From Sycobia sp. Sy_11 (lineage: Eukaryota; Arthropoda; Insecta; Hymenoptera; Epichrysomallidae), in the NCBI GenBank assembly GCA_018907035.1, contig JACCIC010000037.1, positions 1,791,501 to 1,855,500 on the forward strand: DNA of 64,000 bases, in the 5' to 3' direction. The stretch's first letter is position 1, and each line of letters begins with the position of its first letter. A program made the position numbers and the translations under genes. Of this stretch, positions 36,138 through 46,480 are shown piece after piece. Under the pieces are notes generated by a model. It searched no databases. It worked only from the letters and a program-made list of their open reading frames with translations, and had not been told where the DNA came from.

Positions 36138-36716
36138 ATGGGACGTGACGGCGCTATGCAGTCACCTCTCGCCGTCTCGGTCGAGACCCGCCGAGCCGCG
36201 CGCCGTCTTGACTTTTTGCTGCCACCCCTCCCCCCACCCCACGTACATCGCGTTTTGGGGAAGAGCAAGAGAGGAGTAAGGGGGTCGGAAGCGGACGGGC
36301 AAAAGGCTGGCGCGGGAGATGTTGGTGAAGAGGAGTGGAGGAGACGGTGGGGAAAAAACGCCGAAGACTCCCTCTCTTTTGCTCACTCGTTTGCTCTTCT
36401 GCAAACTCTTTCTTCCTTTTTGTATCCTTTTCTTCATGCCTGCAGTCATTCCTTTATCGCCTATACGCCGAGGGTTTTTATACACTTACACTTATTTTTA
36501 CGAAATCGCCGATTTAGACACGTGCTCGCCCCGAAACTAAGACTGGCTTACGTCCTTCTTCTAGAACCTCTATTTAAATACACGGGTAACCTTGTCCTCT
36601 CCCCTCATTACAGTCTGATCGCATATAAATTCGATGTTTGCCCGATCGATTTACAAGTATCTGTAGACTGTACCGAAATAGATCGCGAGATTAAAGTTTT
36701 CCAACAAAAGGAATGA
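36138..36716 (+). CDS. Unrecognised 192-aa ORF, the best ATG-initiated repeat-free frame
   Basis: ATG at 36138 (context CCC-ATG-G) opens 192 codons with no simple-sequence repeat. Residues about 1-80 are Arg/Gly/Pro-rich from GC-rich DNA. Residues about 80-150 are aliphatic/aromatic with His (for example FLHACSHSFIAYTPRVFIHL). The tail (about 150-192) continues stop-free into less GC-rich sequence and reads like an ordinary protein, including KFDVCPIDLQVSVDCTEIDR. The frame is also open upstream of the ATG through the GA array at 36009. I recognise no domain. No strong poly(A) signal follows. Stop-poor composition is the main alternative explanation, but openness in the last 300 bp is not explained by GC content alone. 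Confidence 0.18.
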   Translation: MGRDGAMQSPLAVSVETRRAARRLDFLLPPLPPPHVHRVLGKSKRGVRGSEADGQKAGAGDVGEEEWRRRWGKNAEDSLSFAHSFALLQTLSSFLYPFLHACSHSFIAYTPRVFIHLHLFLRNRRFRHVLAPKLRLAYVLLLEPLFKYTGNLVLSPHYSLIAYKFDVCPIDLQVSVDCTEIDREIKVFQQKE

Positions 36717-36719
36717 AAA

Positions 36720-38310
36720 AAGCGAGGAATTAACGAAGCTAATCTACGTACGATACACCAAGGAGAGTAAGAAAGACAGAGAAAGAACCGCTAAAACATG
36801 CGGCACGAACGGGCCAGCACTCTCCGCCTCTGCCCGCATTTTGAAAAAGCTTTCTTGCGCCCAGCGTGTCAGGGGTTCCGAGCTTGCGTATTGGAACGCG
36901 CAACACGAACGTAAGAAGGAGGAGGTGCGAGGGCGCCTGTAGCGGAGAGGAAGGAATAGAGAGCCGTTGAACTTACATATTGCAAAGGAAGCTTCGCCCA
37001 GCCTCCAGTGGCGAAGTCCCAGGCGAGAGATAAGCCACGGAGCGCGAGGCACGTTTTCGTACGTCTACCTCTCCCCGTTCCCGCTCTGCATGCCTGTAAC
37101 TCCTTGTGTGTTGGTGGGGAGGGGGTGAATGAAAATTTGCAAAATTTACTCGCTACCGTCTGTGTACTCGACTCCTCACTCCGCCCTCCCTCGCCGCCTC
37201 GCACACCAACGCAGCGAAAGAAAAATGATGCACAGAGCTGTGCGGGGAGGGCGGCGCGGGGTGAATTCGAGCGGCCGCATCTCCGTATTGGCGCGAGATA
37301 TTTTTTATTTAAAAGCCAACGCGAGACCGCGGGAAGGCATTTTTCCGTATTTCGAAGAGAGATTGGCAAGCTGAATATAGAATTCGATAACTCCGGAGTG
37401 AGATAGAGAGAGGAGCTCCTCTGCCACCTACCGTTACGCTTCGTCGTGCGAGGCCGGGGCTCTCGGAGCTCTGCGTGCGCCGCCTTTACGATTCGTTCGC
37501 TTCTCCGCGAACCAGGCTCGCGTCCTGCTTCGTGCCCGTCGAAGATGCGAGCGTTGCGAAAAACATCCAAGAGGAGGGACGTGCGTTTGCGCCATGGAAT
37601 CGCGCGATACGTACGTCGAGTTAATTTATCGATGAAATTTCAAATTACAATTTTGCAATGTAAAGACATAGAAACCCTTAGCACGAGGTCTTTGCCTTTC
37701 GATTCTCGGATGATACCAGCGGGACCTCGATCACGATGGTAGTTCGACAACCGTGGCAAATCAAACATTAATATATTATACCGAAACTGCGAAGTGCAGA
37801 AGCGGGAGAAGAAGGGGTTAGAAAGCGGCGTCGGCGACGGCGATCATGCAGCGTGCGCCATCTATTCATCACAGCGGGGAGGAGACGTTCGCGTCCGAAC
37901 CGGCGATCGTATTATTATACTCCGTCTGCATCGCTGGAGAGTGGGGTGGGTGAGCTCGAATAAAATGCCCGGAACGCGCGGCGTGTATTACGCGCGCCCG
38001 TCTACAGAAAAAAAAACGACGAGAAAGAGAGAAAAACGATCGTAGTAGAAAGAAAGAAAAAAAAAGAAAAAAAATAGCAGAGGCAAACTCGTGCCTTGTA
38101 CCACTCTGGCGTGATTCGGCGAAAACGTGCTCCCCGGCCCCAGACCCCCCCCCTCCCGTCTCTCGTCTTTGATGCGTACAACAGCAGCCCCGCCTGCACC
38201 GCGCCGTGTAACTTTCGCGGGGCCGTCTATCGGGAGCGCATGGTGGTGTGAGGAGCAAAGGGGTGATCGTCGATGATAAACGAGGATCGTGTCGGGAAAT
38301 GTTCTTTTTC
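36720..38310. other. GC-rich block, no gene recognised
   Basis: The longest repeat-free minus-strand frame of the window (233 codons, 36869-37570) lies here but starts without ATG and contains no internal Met, so it is not called. A-rich runs occur at 38040-38076. Confidence 0.5.
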
Positions 38311-38311
38311 A

Positions 38312-38312
<1 letters not shown>

Positions 38313-38360
<48 letters not shown>
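38313..38360. repeat. (TA)n microsatellite
   Basis: Pure TA tract of 48 bp. Confidence 0.95.
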
Positions 38361-38364
<4 letters not shown>

Positions 38365-38499
38365 CAACCATTGTAGTGTCCAAAGCTTTCCTTTTTCAGG
38401 AATAAGCGATCAGGTCGGCGCGCTGCTGCCACAAGAAGGAAGAAAATAAGAGAATGGGGTACTGGCATCGGTGCGTAACATTTCGGCACGGCGCTCTAT

Positions 38500-38900
38500 T
38501 CGATTATTTTATTGCTTACATGATAATGAAGTTGTGCATCTCGTCTCTGTGTCTGCCAAATAAGGAGAAGTAGCTTCGAATAATATGAATAATCCTTCGA
38601 TCAATACTCATGTTGAATTTAATAAGTTTGAAGGATCACGACGCTGCATTTTCCGATATAGCGAAGTGTTATAGTATTTCAAATTCAGAATTTTTTATTT
38701 AAATACTCATTGTTGCGTCTTTATTTTATAAGAATTAGGATGAAAAGAATATAAGATTAAAGGAAATAATAAAAAATGCAAAAGGATAGGTAGGTAGATG
38801 TCATTGAGGTTTAATAAAGGAATCTGCGACAATTGAGCCAAATATAAAGATTTTTATTGGCTCGTATGAAAGGGGAAAAGTCTAGACTCATCGGGAGAAT
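38500..38900. other. AT-rich DNA, nothing recognised
   Basis: Stops occur in all frames and I see no motif. Confidence 0.55.
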
Positions 38901-38913
38901 TGCTTTCCCCGAA

Positions 38914-38967
38914 ATTCGAGCGTTGCGACGTGAATCTCGTGGAGATTCGAGCATCTGCAACGCGAAT
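38914..38967 (+). ncRNA. Nested imperfect hairpin of about 54 nt (candidate structured RNA)
   Basis: Three complementary segments nest: ATTCG (38914-38918) with CGAAT (38963-38967); CGTTGC (38921-38926) with GCAACG (38957-38962); and GAATCTC (38932-38938) with GAGATTC (38942-38948) around a 3-nt GTG loop. A 2-nt bulge and one asymmetric internal loop separate the helices. The segment also contains two diverged tandem copies of an ATTCGAGC...GAATCT unit (38914 and 38945). It is shorter than a typical insect pre-miRNA, and no known miRNA seed was recognised. Confidence 0.25.
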
Positions 38968-39000
38968 CTTGTTTGATTTCGCCAACGGATGAATTCACTT

Positions 39001-39022
39001 GCAAGGAGAGCGGCCTCCTTGC
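39001..39022 (+). repeat. 8-bp perfect inverted repeat, 6-nt loop
   Basis: GCAAGGAG (39001-39008) and CTCCTTGC (39015-39022) flank AGCGGC. It lies about 35 bp right of the nested hairpin, giving a cluster of small stems. Confidence 0.85.
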
Positions 39023-39179
39023 GAAATGTTGTAAAATAAGAAAAGCAGAGGATGTCTGGGCAATAGTATAAGTTTTTTGACTAGAAGATTCGACGACTCG
39101 AGATTAACTAACTCGTACGCCGTCATCGCCGGCGCTCTAACGACCTGGCGTCCCTTATTTCCAGGTTAAGTAATCATAG

Positions 39180-39760
39180 GCTCTTTGAAAAGAATACGAG
39201 CTCCATAAACAATGTGCGGCGAGCAGATTGTATTTATTTGACTGTCTCGTAAATCAAAGTTAAGATTTTCAATTCTACGAAATAAAACTAATTATTATTT
39301 ATAAAAATGTTATTGTAAAATGAAACGGTATTAAATTATACATCGTCCAAACACTCATCTCAAGTTTCAAATAGTTATTGTATTATTAACACCACTTTGA
39401 ATCGATTGGACAAGAAGAACAAAATACAAATTCAATAAAATGATTTCGGCACATGACTTCGTGTCTCCCATAAGTTTTTTTGTTTTTTTTTTTTGTTTTA
39501 AAAGACGTTTTCAAAGTTTTGAAAATGTTCCCTTTTATGAAAAATCATCCAATTATATATTGGGAAGTAGTTGTTTATGCATATAGCTAGATAATATTAT
39601 AAAAAACAATGATTTTTAATATTTCATTTTTTTAACAGACATAATATAACACTAATGACCAATACTTATATCGCGAGCGATGAATATACGCAGAATTTTG
39701 TTTACACCCTTGGGAATTGAAGTGACCCTCCGTATTATCTCTGTGCCACAACCACCGACG
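39180..39760. other. AT-rich DNA, nothing recognised
   Basis: AT-rich, with T-runs near 39475-39494. No ORF of interest. Confidence 0.55.
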
Positions 39761-40027
39761 TCTGGTCAGTGGATCGAGAAAATTCTCGACGTTATCCTCA
39801 ACTTCCTGTGAAAGACAGCTCTATCCACCCTCGCTCGCCACCCTCTCTTGCACTCTATAGTAATCGTGTTAAAGTGGACGAGGGTTACCGCAAGACCATT
39901 CTCCAGCCCTCTCCCACTCTCTTCCTCCCTCACCGCATTTGCGCGTACGCGGAATAATAAATTCGCGCGGTCCTTTAACGAAACGCCCTGAGCGCGTCTG
40001 GACGTGCGCCTGGATGGATGGGCGCGT

Positions 40028-40132
40028 ATGTCCGTGCTCGGGACGGCCTCGTTTGCCGGACCGTCTAGCGATCCTGGCGGTCCTCGCACGACCAAGATAG
40101 CGAAGCAGGATCCGTCGGTTCGCAAACGGAAG
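40028..40132 (+). CDS. Candidate first coding exon, 35 codons ending at a donor site
   Basis: ATG at 40028 opens exactly 35 codons (begins MSVLGTASFAGPSSDP, ends PSVRKRK) that finish in phase 0 at AAG followed by GTATGTG (40133 onward). The downstream read-through frame closes after nine more codons, so the open part ends close to the donor, as expected of an exon. The sequence is repeat-free; the basic RKRK end could be part of a nuclear localisation signal. The -3 base of the start is C, a weak Kozak context, and an upstream in-frame stop lies at 39989. No family was recognised, and joining directly to the later plus-strand exon candidates gives no long frame. Confidence 0.22.
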
Positions 40133-40269
40133 GTATGTGCGTGTAAAAGGTGGAAGACCTAGGGTAAGGTGGAGGCAGCCAAATTCGAGGCAGTGATGCG
40201 CGAAAGAGGCGTCCGGACGTAGAACGTGACCAAGCGCGTGTGGTGAAAACTTGCGGTGCTGAGAGAAAT

Positions 40270-40850
40270 AGAGAGATGTGTATTTTTTTGTAATGTTAGA
40301 TATAAGAGGAATATAATAATTTACAAAGAATAAAAAATAAATTACTGCGTATATCGCGAGTAAATAAAAATTCAATATAAATTATTAGGAAAAACAATAT
40401 TATAAATAACAATATGAATATTATATAGCGATACGATAAGTCAGTCTTATCGATAACATAGTAACGTAGATATTAAATAAAGATGGAAGAACTTAGTCAA
40501 AAATCTATGGATTAACAATTACGGTTTTTAATCGAAAATTTTCTTTTACAGAAATTTTTTGAGCATATATATAGCGGAATTGAAAGCCGTTATTATTACG
40601 GGATTATCGAAACTCGGTGTAATAATTCAAGCGGAAAATTCCTTGCGCTGATTACAATAACCGCTGGTGCACACACATATACTAACACACACATGCACAT
40701 GGACACAGAAGACCACACATCCATAATACAAGAGATTAATAACGGGAATTATATTACCCTGCGGACAGAATGTCTTATATAAATCAATCGTTACCTAAAT
40801 ACCCGTGAATCGATCGAATAGAGATCGGTAGTGCGTATATTTAGGCCCTA
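40270..40850. other. AT-rich DNA, nothing recognised
   Basis: AT-rich with scattered CACACA patches near 40672-40705. No gene was seen. Confidence 0.55.
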
Positions 40851-40858
40851 TTTGTGGG

Positions 40859-40879
40859 TATATATATATATATATATAT
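40859..40879. repeat. Short (TA)n tract
   Basis: Pure TA tract of 21 bp. Confidence 0.9.
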
Positions 40880-41560
40880 GATCCCGTTAGAGCGCCATTC
40901 GTGTATATCCGCAAGATTTTCACTTAAACCGATTAGCTCCGGCGAAGCGAGAGTGCAATTCGGCCCTTCGTCCCTTCCCCTACCCGCGAGGACGATTCTC
41001 ATCGGATCCGGCTTTCCACAATTAAATCATCTCGAGCGATAAACTTCTCATCGGCCTAGATTCATCAACTCCCTCCCACGCAGCTAGCAGCGTGAAAAAT
41101 TATAGCCGGCTCTCTCACCCCCCCCCTCTCTCTCTCTCTCCCTCCCTCCCTCTTTCTCTGGCCCGTCATCGCGAGATTAGTCGACCGAAAGAAAGGGATG
41201 AGCGCTCTGAGGTATCGAGTGGGAGGGAGGCTTAATCTCGGCCGACGAGGCCCCCGATCCGGTGCGCATGCAAAAATAATCCCCCGAGTGTCTGCGGTAT
41301 ATCGATCATCGTGAAAAACAAAAAGAAGGTTGGGCCTAGGTGGAGGGGGGAGGGTGAATAGGGTGCGGCGAACCCCACTATATATAATGGGAGATTACGC
41401 GAGAGCGAGGTTAGAGAGCGGTGTATGGGTAAATCGGACGAGCGCGCTATCGCGAAGCCGATGGGGTGCGCGGGCGTGTGAGAAGGCGCGGATAAAAAAC
41501 AATGCGGAAAAATGTATTTTGCAAGAGTTTCCCACCACCCTCCGGACGCGAGCTCGTGTG
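40880..41560. other. GC-rich block, no gene recognised
   Basis: C-rich and CT-rich around 41118-41158. Frames of 129-144 codons run into the TA array and are not called. Confidence 0.5.

Positions 41561-41562
<2 letters not shown>

Positions 41563-41608
<46 letters not shown>
41563..41608. repeat. (AT)n microsatellite
   Basis: Pure AT tract of 46 bp. Confidence 0.95.
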
Positions 41609-41611
<3 letters not shown>

Positions 41612-41924
41612 GCCACGGCACGCGGCAGTCGTTTCACGCTACGTTTGCCATTTTACTTTATTTCCCGGAGAAATACGCTTTTAGACTTTACGCGGACGGG
41701 ACGGGAAGCGAGAGACTGGAGAGATTCTCCCTCTCGGGCCGAACGTGGATGGAGGATGGGCTAGAAAGAAAGTTGCAGAGACGAGGAGAGGTAGTGCGAG
41801 CGTGTAAAAGAGATACCGGAATCTCCGGCAATTCGTCCTTGAGCTTTAAATTGCTTACGAGGCATATCGTATTTTTTCCTCCCGTGCATATGTATTCTTT
41901 TTCCCATCTCGATTCGTCCCTTTA

Positions 41925-41929
<5 letters not shown>

Positions 41930-41978
<49 letters not shown>
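41930..41978. repeat. (CT)n microsatellite merging into an acceptor-like site
   Basis: Pure CT tract of about 49 bp, followed by pyrimidine-rich DNA ending TTTCTCTACAG at 42001, which resembles a 3' splice site with a microsatellite as its polypyrimidine tract. Confidence 0.95.
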
Positions 41979-41981
<3 letters not shown>

Positions 41982-42084
41982 TCCGCCATCTTTCTCTACA
42001 GTAAGGTCCTTTAGAGGCATCGGCGCGCCTGCTGCAACTGCTACATATGCCGTGCCGGACGAATCCTAATATACTTTGTTTCAG

Positions 42085-42148
42085 AATAGAGGGTGTATAT
42101 TTTAAAAGGAAACGTCGAGTCAAGATAGCCGATCGCTGCGAGGATTAA
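42085..42148 (+). CDS. Candidate short terminal exon (very uncertain)
   Basis: A good acceptor-like ACTTTGTTTCAG ends at 42084. One frame (starting after the first base) is then open for 20 codons, reading IEGVYFKRKRRVKIADRCED, and ends in TAA at 42146-42148. The basic, repeat-free peptide is protein-like but short. No canonical AATAAA follows within 60 bp. No upstream exon in matching phase was found. Confidence 0.1.
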
Positions 42149-42179
42149 GGGCTGAAGAATCGAAAAGAAGGAAGGAAAG

Positions 42180-42830
42180 GGATAATATATAAATGTATAG
42201 GTGAACATTTATTCATATCAGCGTAAGCAAATGAAATAGTATCGTAAAGCGACATTAAATACTTATATTTCTAATGTAAAGTTATGAAAGACGACAGCAA
42301 GAAAATTATTGTAAAAAGCATTATTTAATGTACAGAATATAAAATACTATTAAAGTCATTTCAGAATAATATTGTTAAGCAATAATAAATATTAATATTT
42401 GTGTATACATAATATGTATCTACCAAGCGTTGGGGATAAAATTAATGAAACGATTAAGCGAATATTCAACCGTTTCGAACATTCTTTACACACAGTCATT
42501 AAACATATGCTAAAATTGGCTGATAAAGAAAACGGCGAAAAATTAAAGGAATATCAAGCTGAATGAATATTAATAAGGCGGACGAAGGTGTCACTTTGTA
42601 TCGTCGATTCGAATCTTGATGAGTAACGTTTATCCGAAGATTAACCCCTCTCCCCATCTCCAAAGGTTATGAGACTCAGCTGGATATTTTTTCAAATAGT
42701 ATGCCCTTGGAAGTAAAAGAGGATTTCCTTTACGCTTTTAACTTATTAATAAAAAGGAAATTTCGTTACTTTCACCTGTCCCTTAAAGAATCTATAACGA
42801 TGTATTTTTTACAGAAATGATGCACTAACT
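42180..42830. other. AT-rich DNA, nothing recognised
   Basis: Stops occur in all frames and no motif was recognised. Confidence 0.55.
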
Positions 42831-43529
42831 ACTGTGGAAGAAGTAGTGTTCACCATATCTAAGAATAAAGTCAATCCAGCCAACAACGGTCAAGTAGAAT
42901 AGAATTAACTCTGTGCTCAGTGAAGCGATGAATCTTTTAATTCTTCTCGGTTCCTCTAGAGCGCGAGTGCGGAATTGCGTCGTACGTCTCGCGAGATCCC
43001 GAAAGTAAAAATAAAAATCTCGGAAAATAAAGAGGGGGCGGAGTAAGCACGAACGTAATCCGCAGTGTGGCCAATGCACGGTGTGTATATATATACCCAA
43101 GCTAACAGATAAATTCACCTCCTGTATACTCCGACGTTTACTGCCGTGCGAATCAATATAGGTATGGCGGTGTCTCGCCCCCTGATCTCTCTTTCTCCCA
43201 CCCCCTCGTTCTCTCTCCCTTTCTCTTTCTCCATGAATTCCAAGCACATACGCGACCACGAGGACCGGGGGTCAAGTAAAAAGAAGAATAAGAGAGAAAG
43301 AGAGAGAAAAAGCAGGCTACCGTCTTCAATTTTAGTGGTGGCCATTGCGCCAGCCACGAGCAAAGATTGCCCCCTCCCCGCTCTCTTTATCTATTTATCT
43401 CTCCTTCCTTCAGGCCGCGTGGTGATGCGAGGCGCATCTTAATTCGCCCACGGGTATTCCTTATACCTGCAGTAATTATGCCCCGGGACACATTTGCGGA
43501 GAAGAAGAATGGGAGATAAAGGGAGGGAT

Positions 43530-43530
<1 letters not shown>
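42830..43530. other. Mixed to GC-rich block
   Basis: CT- and GA-rich patches near 43180-43230 and 43286-43312. No gene was recognised. Confidence 0.5.

Positions 43531-43532
<2 letters not shown>

Positions 43533-43566
<34 letters not shown>
43533..43566. repeat. (GA)n microsatellite
   Basis: Pure GA tract of 34 bp. Confidence 0.95.
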
Positions 43567-43569
<3 letters not shown>

Positions 43570-43728
43570 CGCCGACGGTAGCTTGCTCTTCTCCTCCCAT
43601 CTTTTCGTTGCCCGAGCTTTTTTCTCTGCGGTCGTTTTTTGCGACTCTCAGCTCCGGCACGGATCGGCCGCGATTTTCCTCTCCTCGGCCGACGCGGCGA
43701 ACGGGACAGAAAGAGAAAAACAGTGAGC

Positions 43729-43731
<3 letters not shown>

Positions 43732-43780
<49 letters not shown>

Positions 43781-43810
43781 GAGAGAAACAGAGAGAGAAA
43801 GAGAGAGAGC
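43732..43810. repeat. (GA)n microsatellite, compound
   Basis: Pure GA core at 43732-43776 followed by AAATA/AAACA-interrupted GA to 43810. Confidence 0.95.
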
Positions 43811-43899
43811 CTTTTTAATTTCATTTCGCGTCTTGTATAACGCCTCGACTTCGGCATTATTGCTTTGCACTAGCTCTTTTCTTTTATATAAAACCGGCA

Positions 43900-44860
43900 C
43901 CCCGCCACACCACCGCGCAAGTTAAACGTATTCCGGTCACAGCTGGCGAAATGAATTGACGAAGATATTTTCTTTATTTTAAGCCGCAGCCGGGGAAAGA
44001 AATTACGGGGAGCGTGGGAGGGGATGGGCGCGCAGCAGCAGTACAAAGGAAACTTTTTTAATTGCTACTGGATCTATTTACTCGACACTGTCGTATTCTT
44101 ATAGTTGCTTGAAGTAAATGCGAATGAAGTAAAATCAGTCGTTATTGTTTAGATGGTAATATAATATGGTTGAATCAATTACTAGATTAGCGTGGATGTC
44201 TAATTGTCATATTGACTTGAAAGTTTTCATTAAATTAAATTATTAAAAAATATTTTGTAATTCAATATGTAGATACTTGGAGAATATCAAAAATATCAAT
44301 AGTAACTATCATTTACTCCACAGGTAAATGATAGTACCTGACTGCGGTGAATTCCAATACTAATAGTCTAAATTCATGTTTCGATACACGAACAAAAATC
44401 AATCTTTTAAAAAGTTTTATTAAACGATGATTGCTTTTCTACATTACTTTAATATAGTTCATGAAAATTATTATTACAGGATAATTTATAATTATATAAA
44501 AATGTAGAAAATACATTATTTTAATGTCCCAATAGATAAATGATCTAATGAAATTTTAATATAGTTATGAAGTCATTTGTCCGTCCAAAAAAATGACAGT
44601 ATTTTCGTTCCACGAGTAAAGTTAGAATAAAAAATTTGGGTTCAAAAATAATAGAATTAGTTTAAACATGTTTTCCTTATTGGCATTTAAAGAAGAATTG
44701 AAATGTTTAGTCGACAATTTCATGCAATTTTTATTTTCTCGTAAGTGGCCCCTCAAAACACCGCATTTATCTCCCTCTCAATAGTGTTTGAAAAGTAAAG
44801 TCGCAATCCCATAAAGTAATAGAATAAGGATTCTTCTTATACACAGCGAAAGTTTAAATA
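43900..44860. other. Mostly AT-rich DNA
   Basis: AT-rich from about 44050 with stops in all frames. Its only structured element is the 12-bp inverted repeat noted separately. Confidence 0.55.
44305..44335. repeat. 12-bp perfect inverted repeat, 7-nt loop
   Basis: ACTATCATTTAC (44305-44316) and GTAAATGATAGT (44324-44335) flank TCCACAG. The loop/right-arm junction CAG/GTAAAT also resembles a weak splice acceptor-donor junction. Confidence 0.85.
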
Positions 44861-44948
44861 AAATTGCATTGCTCTTGTTGGATTTTCATCCGTGGGCCGG
44901 GCAACTCCAGCGAACGGACAACTTTTTTCCCTTCTAAAAAAGAGGGAA

Positions 44949-44951
<3 letters not shown>

Positions 44952-44991
<40 letters not shown>
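44952..44991. repeat. (GA)n microsatellite
   Basis: Pure GA tract of 40 bp with a CT tract 115 bp to its right on the same strand. Confidence 0.96.
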
Positions 44992-44994
<3 letters not shown>

Positions 44995-45102
44995 CGGAGA
45001 TGAGGAGAGAGAAAAAAGAAGGAAAATAGAAAGAGGATTTTTCGTTGGGTCGAACGGCTTCGACGATTCTACTTTACAGAGGACAGTTATCCCTTTCGCT
45101 TT

Positions 45103-45106
<4 letters not shown>

Positions 45107-45137
<31 letters not shown>
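45107..45137. repeat. (CT)n microsatellite
   Basis: Pure CT tract of about 31 bp, complementary to the GA tract at 44952. A transcript through both could form a 30-bp stem with a 115-nt loop. Confidence 0.95.
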
Positions 45138-45141
<4 letters not shown>

Positions 45142-45366
45142 TCTGTCTTTCTGTTTCCTTGTGTCTCCTTTCGTCTCTCGCATTTCTCTCGAAGAAAAGA
45201 AGAACGAGAAAAGGATCTTAGATTAACGCGCCTCGAAGCGAAGAGAAAACTTTTACCGGGGAAATAAGGAGGGAGACAGAGCGAGCCTGCTAAGATTCAC
45301 CTTTCCACCCTTCGAAGTCCGATGCTTATTTTACGAGTCCTTCTACCCCACCCTATTCCAACTCCT

Positions 45367-45370
<4 letters not shown>

Positions 45371-45401
<31 letters not shown>

Positions 45402-45410
45402 TCTCTCTCT
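45371..45410. repeat. (CT)n microsatellite
   Basis: CT tract of 40 bp with one CCC interruption. Confidence 0.94.
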
Positions 45411-45419
45411 TTCACTCTT

Positions 45420-46480
45420 TACACAGTCCACAGTTTCAGTTTCAAGTTATTATCAGGGCCGTGCCTCTAAATTATTTTACAAGAATATTCGTACTAGAAT
45501 GGAAGGAACAATGAACGGGGAATCGTTCTCCACGCGACGCGACGGCTCCGTCCCTCCTTTCTCGTTATATATCCGCGCCCGATTAAACCTCGCTCAAGTA
45601 TTTAGTTTGCGCCGACCCCCAAACCCTCTCCGTCTATCGCGCGGAAATTTCAATGCTAATTCACCGGTTCTCACGGACGCCTTTATTCCGTCTCGGTATC
45701 AGGACGAAATTCTTACAAGCGGAAGACAGACAGGGAAAGACAGAGATGGAAAATGGAATAAGACCAATACCCCCTACTTCGCAGGTAATCCGAACGTCTG
45801 CTTTCTTTTCTAATGATTGCGTATTCGATAGCTTCCAACGAAAGTGGTCTGAGAAGATTTGTCGTTGAAATTTTTTTGTCCCGACGATTTTACTTGCAAT
45901 CGCTTCCACTAATTGCTCAAACTTTGCTCTGATCTCCGATTTTTTTCTTCTTTTTCTCCAAAATTCAATATTTAAAACACGAAAATATATCATTTTGATT
46001 TTACGATACCAATAAATATGAATATCTAATGAAATTTTTTCTTATTAATAAGTAGCATGATTAAATTATAGTTTCACGAATCATTGACAAAATATTTGAT
46101 TGAGCTGCAAAAAGATTCCTATCATACCGGCACCGTTTTTTCTGCTAGAGCAACAGCAGTTTCAACTGCGAGCTTTTATTTCCACAATTTTAGTTTCTTC
46201 AAACCTAAACTAGAAAAAAATTAAAAAATTAAAATAATAATTTTTATTCTCATTCAATTATGATAATGGCCCAGAAAAACGAAGGTTCAATCATATAATA
46301 GTAAAGTTCTAACGTCGGTGAAATCACATCGAAGGGAAGCAGACGGAGAAAGCTGGGGAAGGAAAGTAGAGATATAGACACGTAGAGAGTGGGAGGGAGA
46401 AGCATAGGCTCTCCACGTAGTTTAACGCGACCAAGTATAAGAATGAAGCTGGAATACAATTCGCGAAGGTGTCGTTAGAG
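45420..46480. other. Mixed then AT-rich DNA
   Basis: GC-moderate to 45850, AT-rich at 45880-46300. No gene was recognised. A weak CAG/GTAATC junction lies at 45789. Confidence 0.5.

Noticed and set aside
36869..37570. 233-codon repeat-free minus-strand frame
   Set aside because: It starts with TTG, has no Met anywhere inside, and is Arg/Ser/Pro-rich as expected of GC-rich stop-poor DNA. The GTAAGT inside it at about 36977 has no matching acceptor.
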